Assembly: GCA_947561395.2 (NCBI GenBank) | Contig: OX387185.1 | Location: 39,256,602 to 39,320,601, forward strand | Reading direction: 5' to 3' | Length of the DNA stretch: 64,000 bases | Source: Buxus sempervirens | Taxonomy: Eukaryota > Streptophyta > Magnoliopsida > Buxales > Buxaceae | In this document: positions 54,583 through 64,000 of the stretch, piece by piece | Layout: every line of letters starts with the position of its first letter | Numbering within the stretch: the first letter of the stretch is position 1 | Notes under the pieces: generated by a model | The model's input: only the letters and a program-made list of their open reading frames with translations | Told to the model about the DNA's origin: nothing | The model's database searches: none | Program-made: the position numbers and the translations under genes

Positions 54583-55425
54583 TTGGCTTTGTTTGTTTCG
54601 CCGGAAAATATTTTCTGAAGAAAAAGTTTTCCTTCTTTGTCCTTTCCAAGTGTTTCGATATAACACCGAAAAGTGAAAGTTAGATATTCTATTTTATACC
54701 CTGAACTTTTTAATGTATCCACAATGGCATATAACCTTATCAAATTTTCAAATATCGATCCCTGGTTTTGTTCGACGGTATCGTGTACCTCGTTAGATCA
54801 TGTTGCTGTTTAGTTGACACAGCCCTCTAAAAAAGAGTAGAAATTAATCCGGAAGACTTATTGAAAGAAAGAAAAAAAATCAAACTTTAGTCAATCACAA
54901 TAGGGGAATCATTTGGTGAGCTTTCATTGATGGTGGCGGTGTGGGAAATCATTTAACGGGTCCTAGGTCTATGTGTTCTCGCCTTCATCTACTTTGCCGT
55001 TGCTGGCGCCACCGTTCAAGCCTTGTCCTCAACGCCGACCTCAACTCCGAATCCTCCCGCTCCCACGACTCCGGCTACTCCAACAGCACCAGCTTCTCCA
55101 CTTGCTACTACGACTCCGCCATCAAAAGCCGAAATCATAATGTACTTTTCTGCTCTCGATAATCATTAATCTGGCTACTCCGACTGCATCCGGTAGGAGA
55201 TGGGATCGCTAGACTCTGCGCCAGATTCGGCAATAGATGTAATGGAGGTCTGTTCCATTGACGGAGAACAAAGAGGAAGACGAATGCATCGGGAACATTT
55301 TCCCCGACAAATGGAAAATAACTTCCGCTAAATTTTGGCGGAAGTTATTTTCCACCAATCGTTCAGCGATTCGGAATATATTTTCTGGCTTTTTGAGTTT
55401 TCCGGCGAAACAAACGCCCTCAAAG
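54583..55425. mobile_element. Possible second Harbinger-like or MITE element
   Basis: GGCTTTGTTTGTTTCGCCGG at 54583 and, on the other strand from about 55425, GGGCGTTTGTTTCGCCGG form inverted ends resembling those of the element at 42050. A clear target duplication was not found. It holds an unrecognised open stretch (54941-55162) and a strong hairpin at 55312-55355. Confidence 0.4.
55312..55356. repeat. Perfect 17-bp inverted repeat
   Basis: TGGAAAATAACTTCCGC and its exact complement flank a 9-base loop. It may be a relic of element ends brought together. Confidence 0.9.
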
Positions 55426-55489
55426 TTAAAATTTCCCAGAATATATTTTTTTTCCACAGTTTTCCGGTGAAAATATGCGTTTCTTTGTT

Positions 55490-55740
55490 AATAAAGATCA
55501 ACCCCAAAATACCAAGAAATTAAAAATAAAACGTTTATTTAGTTTGAAAGAACAAGAGAAGAACATAACAAGAGAGAATACGGAGCCCCTGTTTCTGCAA
55601 CTTCTATAAACAAGTAAGTTCACAAACTGTAAGAGATCGGGAAAAGCATAACGATTGAGAATACGGAGCCCCTGTTTATGCAACTTCTGTACACAACAAA
55701 GTTCACAAAATTATACTAGATTTAATGTAACCGCTGGATC
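55490..55740. repeat. Repeat block upstream of copy 4, also near 62320-62510
   Basis: GAATACGGAGCCCCTGTTT occurs twice (about 55578 and 55661) with AACAAAGTTCACAAA. The related block 62320-62510 precedes copy 5 in the same way, marking a larger segmental duplication. Confidence 0.8.
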
Positions 55741-55765
55741 GTGAAGATTATACTGACCGAAACGA

Positions 55766-56032
55766 TCAAGAGGAAGAGGAAGGGCAAACAATCGAAGCAC
55801 GAGAAGGCTCTTTCCCCCTCTTAGTGAAACAGAGAGCTGAAAACGCCTCTCTCAGAATACCCTTCAGAATTCGACCCCTTTTGGGTACGTGACGAGGAGA
55901 AACTCCAGCTCGTGCCGTCCCACATCGTCCGCCTTTTGTGGTGGTGGAGGCGGCGGCGGCGGCGTTTCCGAATGTTCGAAAGCTCCGCCGAGTTGGGGTG
56001 GTGGTGGGGGTAGTTTGATTCACTTGAGCCAT
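55766..56032 (-). CDS. Small basic protein of unknown function, copy 4 (88 aa, intact)
   Basis: Encodes 88 residues from the ATG at 56032: MAQVNQTTPTTTPTRRSFRT, an Ala-rich run, GGRCGTARAGVSPRH, then the core VPKRGRILKGILREAFSALC, FTKRGKEPSRAS and a Ser-only end (PSSSS). The core PxRGRILKGIL(K/R)xAFSxLCF is shared with copies 1, 3 and 5. No transmembrane segment, signal peptide or intron is seen. The family is unknown to me. Intact frame, conserved core and silent or conservative differences from copy 5 suggest past selection. Confidence 0.62.
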   Translation of the reverse strand: MAQVNQTTPTTTPTRRSFRTFGNAAAAASTTTKGGRCGTARAGVSPRHVPKRGRILKGILREAFSALCFTKRGKEPSRASIVCPSSSS

Positions 56033-56500
56033 GAAACCAAAAGGCCAGGAAGGGCAAACAATCGAAGCACGAGTTGGGGTGGTGGTGGGGGCAGTATAAT
56101 CTACCTGAAGAGCAACGACTATGCGAACTTATAATTCCGAAAATACCTCGAGGAGGAAACTGCTTGGAAGTCGCATAACATCATTTACAAGTTCTTAATT
56201 GGAGAAAGGGAGAGATTTAAAATTTAGTATTTAATCTACCAGCTTTGCATCCCAGAAGAAAATCCCACAATTTGGTTTATGAAATTAAAATTTATCAAAA
56301 ATTAAGTATATAATGGTTAATTGAGGACATTATCTCATTATACCAAGGCTATAGTATCAATGCCTCAAAGTAATTGAATAATGATTTGATTTACCACACC
56401 TTAATTTATTTTGCTTAATTTAAGTTTGGTTTGAGGATTCATGTTTGACGTCCGACATCTAAATTGGGATGTAATTAGTTTCGCTCCGACTAACATTCCT
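56033..56500. repeat. Flank of copy 4, duplicated at 63560-64000
   Basis: Contains a small local duplication (GTTGGGGTGGTGGTGGGGG at 55992 and 56073). From 56158 on, GAAACTGCTTGGAAGT-like, GAAAGGGAGAGATTT and AATCCCACAATTTGG recur at 63658-63760. No gene. Confidence 0.75.
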
Positions 56501-57215
56501 AAACGAGCCTAGCCAAACTTCACTAAGGCTAATAAAGCTTGAGAAATCCTCAAGATCAATTTGTTAAAATATCTTTGTTTGAAACAGAGAATTAAAATTA
56601 GATTGCGGCATTACAAATCTACAAATTTTCTGAACTATGATTAATTCTTTAAATTGTAATTATTTTGTTTGATTGCAATAACAAATTAAGATTCTGAATT
56701 TCATGTAATTCAAATTCCAACATTTGTTATATTAGAAAAATTTTTTTTTCTAGTTTTTAATGGCGGCAACTCAGGTCGTTTTCATGACCTTTCCTAAAAG
56801 CAACGAGTGAAGACGAGGAATATCTAGTAACACAAATTCTCTCGCTAGCTTGCAACTTGAAATGAGAAAAGCTTTACGTACTGTGAACGCCTCTACAATC
56901 TCACTCGTTTTCTTCTAAAAGCATTCTTATCCTAAACGAGCCTAGCCAAACTTAACTGAGGCTCATAAAGATTGAGAAATCCTCAAGATCAAATTGTTAC
57001 AATATCTTTGTGTTTGAAACAGAGAATTAAAATTAGATTGCGGCATTACAAATCTACAAATTTTCTAAATTATGATTCTTTAAACTGTAATTATTTTGTT
57101 TGATTGCAATAACAAATTAAGATTCTGAATTTCATGTAATTCAAATTCCAACATTTGTTATATTAGATTTTTTTTTTTCTAGTTTAATGGGGGCAACTCA
57201 GGTCGTTAAGCTCAA
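56500..57215. repeat. Tandem duplication of about 280 bp
   Basis: Copies at about 56505-56785 and 56933-57212 share ACGAGCCTAGCCAAACTT, AGATTGCGGCATTACAAATC and GGCAACTCAGGTCGTT. No gene recognised. Confidence 0.9.
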
Positions 57216-57499
57216 GTAGGTGGTTGACTTCAACGAGTGAAGACGAGGACAAACTCTTGCGTCCCTAATTTGCTCTCTGATGTCGCCGTGAGGACCATCT
57301 CATGGATGTTATAAATGTATCAAGTGGGTCCCATATGAAAAAACATTGACATCATTTCATTACACGACCATGTGTCATCATGGGTCCCATAGTTTGACTC
57401 TGCAGCAGGCGCTGGATTTGGCTTTTAACATTTTCAAACTAGCATTGTCCACGTGATGAAATAGATTGGGGCCCGAAACCGCGGTTGAAGGGTCTTTGT

Positions 57500-58225
57500 G
57501 TGGACTGAAAGCAAATCAAAAACCAAGAGGGCTACGTCAATTAATAGTTCAACTAACAAACATATATATGAGGGCATTCAGCTGAAGAAGTATTCTTCCC
57601 CAGGCCGAAGTCAACCCATAATATCATTTTACAAGAGTTTAGGAGATTGAAACCAAACCAAATATTTTGAAATCCAACCCTAACGGAACCGTAGTCAGTT
57701 TTGGTTCGGTTTTAACCGGAACGAGTTGCACGTTTACTTTAACCCATAATATCATTCTACAAGAGTTTAGGAGATTGAAACTCAGAAACAAGAATCTGAG
57801 GAAATTTACTTTGTTGTACTTGACTTTTAAAAGTAATACAAAATTACATATATTATATAATAAATAAATTAACAAAAGCTATAATTGAGATGATGAGCCC
57901 ACCCAACTTGGCTAGGCTTATTACATAAATAAGCCTTTTCCAGAAGCCAAAGTTGCGAATCCTATTTCCAAGTAGGGATAAAAGGGGCAGGCTTGGACTA
58001 TGCGAAGGTGACCTAGTCCAACCCAAGAAATCGAGAAAGAAATAAACTAGCTAAATAATGCACTTTTGGTTTTAGATGTAAAATAATAGAGAAATTGAGT
58101 ATGTAGCGTGGGGGAGCCGTGCCTCCGCTATACCTGCAGCCAAACATGCCCTCAAATATGAAGAACTGGGATCGTTAGAATGTGCCAAGACAGGTGGTCC
58201 AATAATGTCAACCTACGGCGTGGCA
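57500..58225. repeat. Segmental duplicate, right copy (partner 43380-44789)
   Basis: Same ordered blocks as the left copy, shorter by internal deletions. Beyond about 58222 the sequence (CCTACGGCGTGGCAACTTCC) continues without the metallothionein array, so it shows the state without the array. Confidence 0.85.
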
Positions 58226-58346
58226 ACTTCCTTTTAGCCACGTGTATAACTTAAGACAGCTTTGACAAATCCTCATTCTGCACCCTCTGCCAGGTGATGC
58301 TAACCACTTGCACTTAGTTTATTACCTTATCCTCGTAACGCACATG

Positions 58347-58508
58347 TCCACGCCTCTGCGTCGCCTAGCCTCGCTGCTTAGCGGAGGCGCGGCCTTGATA
58401 AGCAAAACGCCATTGCCACATTTCTTCATCTCCATTCCCAATTGTGTAAGAAGTGTTCAACTTCATAAGCCTTTGATTTTTCAAGGCTTTACGCAGAAGA
58501 AAAGATAA
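58347..58508 (+). other. Possible first exon with organelle-targeting look
   Basis: MSTPLRRLASLLSGGAALIS and more, about 54 residues, Arg/Leu/Ser-rich and without acidic residues, as in mitochondrial presequences. No donor-anchored downstream exon or homology was recognised, so this may be chance. Confidence 0.22.
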
Positions 58509-58959
58509 GGGGATTCTATCAGAAATGAGAGATGCGTGTGTAAAGAAGAGGAAATTCAATTTGATCGCTTCTCCTTCTGAAGAACAGAAAATCCTTAAGT
58601 CTGATATCATGTAAAATACCATTCCTATTAAAAACTCAAGCTGATATTAAAGGTAAATTTTATATATTTAATATATTTCTTATCAACTATGATTGCTCCA
58701 TTAAAGCCCAACTCTTTCTCCACTTTAATTTATCTAATATTCTTTTGGATTTATTTTGATACAATCCCGAGTGAAAGCAAATCATGGAAACCCTACTTGA
58801 ACATTAACAATCCATCCATACCCATTGCTGCTACCCCTAGTGCAGCACAACTGCAAACTTACGTAAAAGCTGACTACCTAACTGTCAAAGAATCCCATTC
58901 AAAAGTAGAAAAAAAAAAACAAAAAGGGAAAATTACCAAATCTTAATTTTTTTGCAATC

Positions 58960-59320
58960 CAAAATAAGAAGGGAAAATTACATTAAATTCAGAATCTTAA
59001 TTTCATGAAATTTCAGAAAATTACATGAAATTCAATGAAATTAATGGAAATTACATGTAATTAATGAAAATTACATGAAATTCAATCAGATTAATGAAAA
59101 TTACAAGAAATTCAATCAAATTAATGAAATTCAGAATCTTAATTTCATGAAATTAATGAAAATTACATGTAATTACATGAAAATTTCATCAATGAAATTC
59201 AATGAAATTTCAGAAAATTACATGAAATTCAGAATCTTAATTACATGAAATTCAAAATTGTCAAAGAATACCAAATGTTGGAATTCGAATTACATGAAAT
59301 TCAGAATCTTAATTTTTTGC
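58960..59320. repeat. Cryptic repeat of ATTACATGAAATTCA
   Basis: About 20 irregular copies of TTACATGAAATTCA, TTAATGAAAATTACA and AGAATCTTAATTTCATG. It looks like slippage of a 13-15-base motif. Not coding. Confidence 0.85.
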
Positions 59321-59409
59321 AATCCAAAATAAAAAAAGGGAAAATTACCGTGTGGTTCAATTTTTGCCCACAAAAGTATTTTTGATCTTGACTGTTTACT
59401 GATGTTTTA

Positions 59410-59680
59410 TGTCCTCCATGTAGAACATTGTTCTTACCAACAGTTCAAACTTATAGTAGGGGTGAATTTTATATATTTATTATATTCCTTAACACTCTCC
59501 CTTACGTGTGGGCCAGACTCAAATCCATTTTTTTTAGGAGATTCACATTAGGGGAGCCCTCCACGTGGAATATTTTTTTTCTCAATGGTGGAGTGAAGCT
59601 TTGAACCTAGGACTTGGTGTTTGCCTAAAGTTCTGATACCATGTAGAACACCGTTACATACCAACAACTCTTATTGGGAC
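59410..59680 (-). mobile_element. Copia-type LTR-element remnants
   Basis: ACACTCTCCCTTACGTGTGG, CCTCCACGTGGAATA and TTCTGATACCATGTAGAAC are a familiar plant motif set. On the minus strand the last contains ACATGGTATCAGAAC, an initiator tRNA-Met primer site next to an LTR end. Related pieces with ATGTAAAATACCA or ATGTAGAACATTG are at 58605 and 59418. No coding domain. Confidence 0.5.
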
Positions 59681-60540
59681 CCCAAATGATCGCCCTACCG
59701 TAGACCTCTGGAAGCTCCGACAAGTCACCTCGAAGCAATCTTCTCTTGAAATATCACACCACCAGACTTTTCAGGTATTCAAAATCTAAGCCATAGTTGT
59801 GATGCGATCCCTTGCTGTTTCGCTTGAAGATTTATCGTACGTCTGTGGGGTTCCTACTCTATCCTGAACAAACAAAGTTGATTGATATGCTCTACTTGGA
59901 ACACTTGTTTGTCCCAACTCAGAAACTATCAACCTCTCTAACCAGTTGTTTGAAACCAGATCGATTAAGCAATTCACACTCCCCATAAATACCAAGCTAC
60001 TCAGTGGCATTTCCATTACATCTTATCATCAAGCACGCTACGGAGTCCTCTCCTCTACCCTCCTATACTTTTGTTGTTCTCTCAGCCTTCGTGAAAAATT
60101 TCGCTTGAGGTTGTCGTCTTTCCAGCAGTGAAGCCATGGGGATGGAAGTTGGAAGTCACAGAGCAGAGCGAGTTCTCTGCCAAGGACTACCACGATTCGA
60201 GGAACTAACCAAGTGGTCTTTCCACAGAGCTCTCGTCGCTGAGCTCATAGCCATTCCTTTACGTTACCGTGTTAGACGGTGATTGGGCACAAGAGGCAAA
60301 CCGACCTCATCCAGCTCCGTAGAAAGGTTTCTGCTTCATTTCGCTCACCACCCATGATCAAGGTTTTCGGCCCCATCGTCGAGAGAGGTTTATTCTTCCA
60401 CCCATCTTTCAAGTTTTTTCAACCATCCTTGAAAGGAGTATCGCTGGTGAACCCGAATCCGGGAAGAAAGGGCAGAGGAAAGACTCTTCTTCCGACTTGC
60501 TGAAGGATGGGAAGGAGGAAATGAATGAGGCAACATAGTC
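59681..60540. other. Moderately GC-rich stretch, no gene recognised
   Basis: Composition differs from its AT-rich flanks and could be an old gene fragment. Short frames on both strands (59786-60016 minus, 60279-60503 plus) match nothing I recognise. Confidence 0.35.
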
Positions 60541-60626
60541 GACGGTTAGAGAAGGAAGAACTTTGGTTTAACTCGACTCATTTGAGGGTAAAAATGTCAT
60601 CTTTTACTTAGAGAATAAGAGTTGCG

Positions 60627-61339
60627 TAGAGTTGTAAGTAGGGCGGGTTGGGCTGGGTTTTGATGAGTTCGGGCTCAACTCAATCTAATATCAATTGGCC
60701 CAAACTCACCTTGGCCTGCCCTAAACCCAAGCTGCTTGAACCCAAACCCAACCCTAAAATTATTTCTCGAGTTCGGGTTGGGTTCGGGTTGACAAAAATT
60801 AATGGGATCTATCAAGGATCTAATGAAATATAATAGCAAATGCAACAAGTCTATAATGTTTTTAGTATAGGAAAGCAAAAAATTGAGTTTTTAAATTATA
60901 ATATTTCTAAAATTTATTGACCAAATTATAAAACAACACATTCAACATTATTAAAGAAATACTTACTGAAAATGTGGTCATTTGTAAATCTCAAGTCATT
61001 ATCCATACAAAAGTCAACATTATCAACTTTCCTAAATCTTGAAAATGTTATAAGTTTGAAGCTTTATACTCAATTCTATAGAACCTTATCTATTGAGAAA
61101 ATGATTGGAAAAATAAAGAGGAAGAGCTTGGGGTTTGTGATAAGTCATTTAACCTTAATTTGCTTTATATAGTTCGAGTATTTTGGGTTTTTCGAGCTAT
61201 GAGGTGCAAACCCAAATTCAAGTTCGGGCCTAAAATCAAGTTTAACCCAAACCCAAAATAAAACCTTAGATCGGGCAATTATTCGGGTTGAGTTGAGTGG
61301 GCTTAGGGCGGGCCGGGCAGGGCAAAACTTACAGCTCTA
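60627..61339. mobile_element. hAT-type MITE
   Basis: Left end TAGAGTTGTAAGT and, on the other strand, right end TAGAGCTGTAAGTTTTG are inverted repeats, with GGGCGGG-rich subterminal blocks and repeats of TTCGGGTTGGGTTCGGGTTG. No transposase. Eight-base target duplications are not convincing (GAGTTGCG and GCTACGAG). Confidence 0.7.
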
Positions 61340-61519
61340 GCTACGAGTAGTGGAAAAGCAAATCCTCTACTATGTCAACTTTTACGGGGACCTTTACTAC
61401 GTCTAGCATAAGTCGACGCGTGGCAGGTGGGGCCGGTTCCAAAACCAATAGATCAACTTACCATGGTTTACAAAAAAAGAACTTACCATGATTTAATTAT
61501 CGCCGAGAAATAACGATAG

Positions 61520-62060
61520 ATCTACGGCAACGAAAGGAAGTCGCTTGAGCTTGGCATGATTGGGTTCGGAGGGATCAAGATTGGAGAGGATTCGATAGCC
61601 GCCGGTGAGGTCCGTAGAAGGCATATAAGTGCCGGTGAAGATATCTTTCTTCTCTACTTTGAAACATCGAAGAGGACGATTACTTGGGGGTTGGAGCCTT
61701 GGAGGCGATCAATGGACCTGGTGGCATGTTGCCCCAGAACACCGTTGACTAGTATTTTTGCATTCGAGACTTGAAGAACTCCTCTCTACCTTGGTTGTAA
61801 AAGAAGTCATGCCGGTCATTCACCGGACCCATAAAAGGGAGGCCATAATCACCCGGGATCTTTCGGACCGGGAGTTTCGGTACCGTCGACGCAGTAGCCG
61901 AGGCTGATGGGGTCTGCCTTTCCGACAAGGAAGCCATGATAGGGCGTACTGAAAGGCTATGCGGGGTTGAGTTGCGGGACTTGAGAACGATTTCCCGGGA
62001 GCCGGCGATTGCAGTTGCGGGCCTCCGGCAAGGCAAACCACGGGTCCCATAACTGAGGTT
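61520..62060 (-). pseudogene. Allene oxide synthase (CYP74A-type) pseudogene, N-terminal part
   Basis: Plastid enzyme that converts fatty-acid hydroperoxides to allene oxides on the jasmonate path. The minus strand encodes MASLSERQTPSASATAS, LPVRKIPGDYGLPFMGPV, HDFFYNQGREEFFKSRMQKY, stop, STVFWGNMPPGPLIA, then, after a frame change, KVEKKDIFTGTYMPS, TDLTGGYRILSNLDPSEPNH and AKLKRLPF. These blocks are the N-terminal third of CYP74 proteins; the heme-binding Cys region is absent. A transit-peptide-like Ser-rich stretch is upstream in a different frame (62050-61940). A stop (CAG to TAG), frame changes, a gap after PLIAS and truncation near 61520 make it dead. Confidence 0.85.
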
Positions 62061-62816
62061 AAGCAACAATGGGTAACAAATGTATGCCACGTGTCGTTTT
62101 CTAATAATTGCAGTAAAAGTCGTCGTAAATCCTCTCGCAGCAGAGGATTTGCTTTCGGACAAGTGGGTCACTAAGTCATACATTATGGAACGCGGTTATG
62201 GAAGATTTCATAACGACTGCACTACCAAAAAAAAAAAAAAAATTCCATAACGACTGGGCGGTTTTTGTGTTTTTGTTTTTGATTTTTTTTTTTTAATGAG
62301 TAGGCGTTTTTTTTGTAATAAATATCAACCCCGAAATACCAAGAAATTAAAAATAAAACATTTATTTAGTTTGAAAGAAAAGAGAGAATAACATAACAAC
62401 AGAGAAAACGGAGCCCATGTTTCTGCAACTTCTGTACACAACAAAGTTCACAAAATCTAGTAGATCGATCCGAACCCCATTATACTAGATTTAATTCAAC
62501 TGTTGGGTCTCTGCTCAACTCTTAAAATCTTCAATGCGAAACCCAGTTCCTTTACGATCTGTCACAAAGAGAGGAAGAGGGAGAGAGAGATCAAAAATGA
62601 GAAAACAAACGATGGCTAAGCGAAGTTCAATCTTGAAGATTGTATTGACCGAATCGATCAAGAGGAAGAGGAAGGGCAAACAATCAAAGCACGAGAAGGC
62701 TCTTTCCCCTTCTTAGTGAAATAGAGAGCTGAAAACGCCTGTTTCATAATACCCTTCAGAATTCGACCCCTTTTGGGAACGTAACAAGGAGCAACTCCAG
62801 CTCGTGCCATCGCAGT

Positions 62817-63121
62817 GGTGCAACTCGGTTCGGTTCGGTCCGAGCTGATGTCAACCCAAGACCAAACAAAAAATATATATAGTTAAATCGAATCGAATCG
62901 AACCGAACCGAATTGAAAACCGAACCAACTAAACCGAAAACCGAACTGAAAATATATTATAAAAAAAACCGAAACCTAAACCGAACCGAACTACAAGAAA
63001 ACTATTCGGTTCAGGTTAGACCAATATATTCTTTTCTCAAACAAAGGTTTTTTTGTAATATCCTTAAAGTTTAAAAGTTTAACATATATTATATTATATA
63101 TATATAAAACATAGATTATAT

Positions 63122-63178
<57 letters not shown>

Positions 63179-63385
63179 TTCCGTTCGGTTTAAGGAAATG
63201 CATGACTTCAGTTCGGTTTCGGTTCGGCTTTGTTTAACCGAACATGAAACCCAAAACCGAACTGACCTAGTTCGGTTTAGAGATTTTTGGACCGAAACTG
63301 AACTGAACCACTATAAAATCGAACTGAAGTTGGTTTGGGTCGGTTCAAGTTTGGTTTTAACCGGACCGAGTTGCACCCCTACATT
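62817..63385. mobile_element. hAT-type MITE inserted in copy 5
   Basis: Ends GGTGCAACTCGGTTCGG and, on the other strand, GGGGTGCAACTCGGTCCGG are inverted repeats. Flanking CATCGCAG and CATTGCAC share six of eight bases, a plausible old 8-bp target duplication. The interior is rich in CGGTTCGGTT and contains an AT microsatellite. Confidence 0.75.
63117..63175. repeat. (AT)n microsatellite
   Basis: About 58 bases of alternating A and T inside the MITE. Confidence 0.97.
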
Positions 63386-63559
63386 GCACAACATCCGCCG
63401 TTGGTAGCGGTGGAGTTTCCAAATGTTGGAAAGCTTCGCCGATTTGGGGTGGTGGGGACAATTTGGTTCACTCGAGCCATGAAACCAAATAGACCAAGAA
63501 TGACACAGCACCGACTAGTAATCTTAATCTCAAAAGAGCAACGATCAAATTGAAGACGA

Positions 63560-64000
63560 GGAAGATCTCTCTGTCACAACAATTTTAAGGACTTCTCAAA
63601 ACGAAGGAATTGAAGAACCCTAAATCTTGGGTTCCAAAGAAAACATATTGATTTTAGGAAACTGCTTGGAAGTTGCTTAATCATTTACAATCTCTAAATC
63701 AGAGAAAGGGAGAGATTTTATCTACTGGCTTTGTATCCCAGGAGAAAATCCCACAATTTGGTCATGAAAATTAAAATTTATCAAAAACTAAATATATAAT
63801 GGTTAATTGACGAACATTATCTCACTATAGCAAGCCTACAGGATTTTTCTTCTTCCTTTTTTTTTTACTGGAGACGATTTCCACTTAAAACTTTTATAAA
63901 AATTTTAAAATATAATTCAGGGTATCAATGCTCTAGTGTAATTGAATAATGATTTGATTTACTACACCTTAATTTATTTTGCTTAATTTAAGTTTGGTTT
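63560..64000. repeat. Flank of copy 5, duplicate of 56033-56500
   Basis: Blocks GAAACTGCTTGGAAGT, GAAAGGGAGAGATTT and TGATTTGATTT with TTTGCTTAATTTAAGTTTGG recur in order at 56158-56430. It runs to the end of the window. No gene. Confidence 0.8.

Larger units (their letters stand above)
62658..63480 (-). pseudogene. Small basic protein family, copy 5 (split by a MITE)
   Basis: N-terminal part at 63480-63386 (MARVNQIVPTTPNRRSFPTF, then a Thr/Asn-rich piece). The remainder at 62816-62658 gives RAGVAPCYVPKRGRILKGIM, KQAFSALYFTKKGKEPSRA and a Ser end with stop at 62658-62660. Apart from the 570-bp MITE the frames are free of stops. The Cys in the core FxxLCF of other copies is Tyr here. Confidence 0.65.

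Noticed and set aside
60619-61347. Eight-base target duplications around the MITE at 60627
   Set aside because: GAGTTGCG and GCTACGAG are too different; the MITE call rests on inverted ends only.
61556-61774. Plus-strand open frame over the allene oxide synthase relic
   Set aside because: It is the antisense shadow of clear CYP74 blocks on the minus strand.

Overview
The window is nuclear DNA of a flowering plant, most likely a woody eudicot or magnoliid, but the species cannot be named from it. The signs are plant-lineage Ty3/gypsy (Tat/Ogre-type) and Ty1/copia retroelements, plant-mobile-domain genes, hAT and PIF/Harbinger-type elements, and relics of plant genes: an ERF transcription factor, a type 4 (Ec) metallothionein and an allene oxide synthase. 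Nothing bacterial, viral or organellar is seen. Almost every protein-like segment is broken. The only clean coding frames are two small proteins of one unknown family.

Layout. 1-6105 is the 5' part of a minus-strand Tat-like element (E1): gag, a leader with two repeat arrays, a primer-binding site and the 5' LTR. It sits in another minus-strand LTR element (C, 6106-11222), which also holds a solo LTR (B1, 7316-9648, target duplication ATATG). C abuts the 5' leader of a giant plus-strand Tat-like element (E2, about 11223-33352). E2 keeps gag, protease, RT, two RNase H domains and integrase, all with lesions. It is interrupted in the integrase tail by a second solo LTR (B2, 19623-22563, target duplication GTCAT). 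Downstream of pol it carries two antisense, intron-containing plant-mobile-domain genes, then a polypurine tract and 3' LTR (30836-33352). Copia fragments and a decayed LTR follow to about 37.6 kb.

37.6-64 kb is a former genic region built by local duplication. It holds five copies of a small basic protein family (38.1, 39.3, 40.7, 55.8 and 62.7 kb), a Harbinger-type element carrying an ERF pseudogene (42050-43329), and a threefold tandem array of a metallothionein gene unit (44.8-54.3 kb) into which a solo LTR and a hAT element (itself holding another solo LTR) inserted. Segmental duplicates flank the array, and an allene oxide synthase relic lies near 61.5-62.2 kb.

The most unusual signal is a set of short tandem arrays of palindromes with a fixed period: 39 bp with TATCCGAC arms, or 28 bp with CCCGTA arms. 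Within one element the same type recurs at several sites. In E2 these are the leader, the region just upstream of an antisense TATA box, the 3' end and the LTR; in E1 they are the leader and the LTR. Otherwise homologous LTRs carry different types at the same place, so the arrays behave like exchangeable promoter-proximal cassettes. A second theme is a conserved splice donor in the LTR leader paired with an acceptor just before gag, which would remove the primer-binding site and all leader repeats from a spliced RNA.
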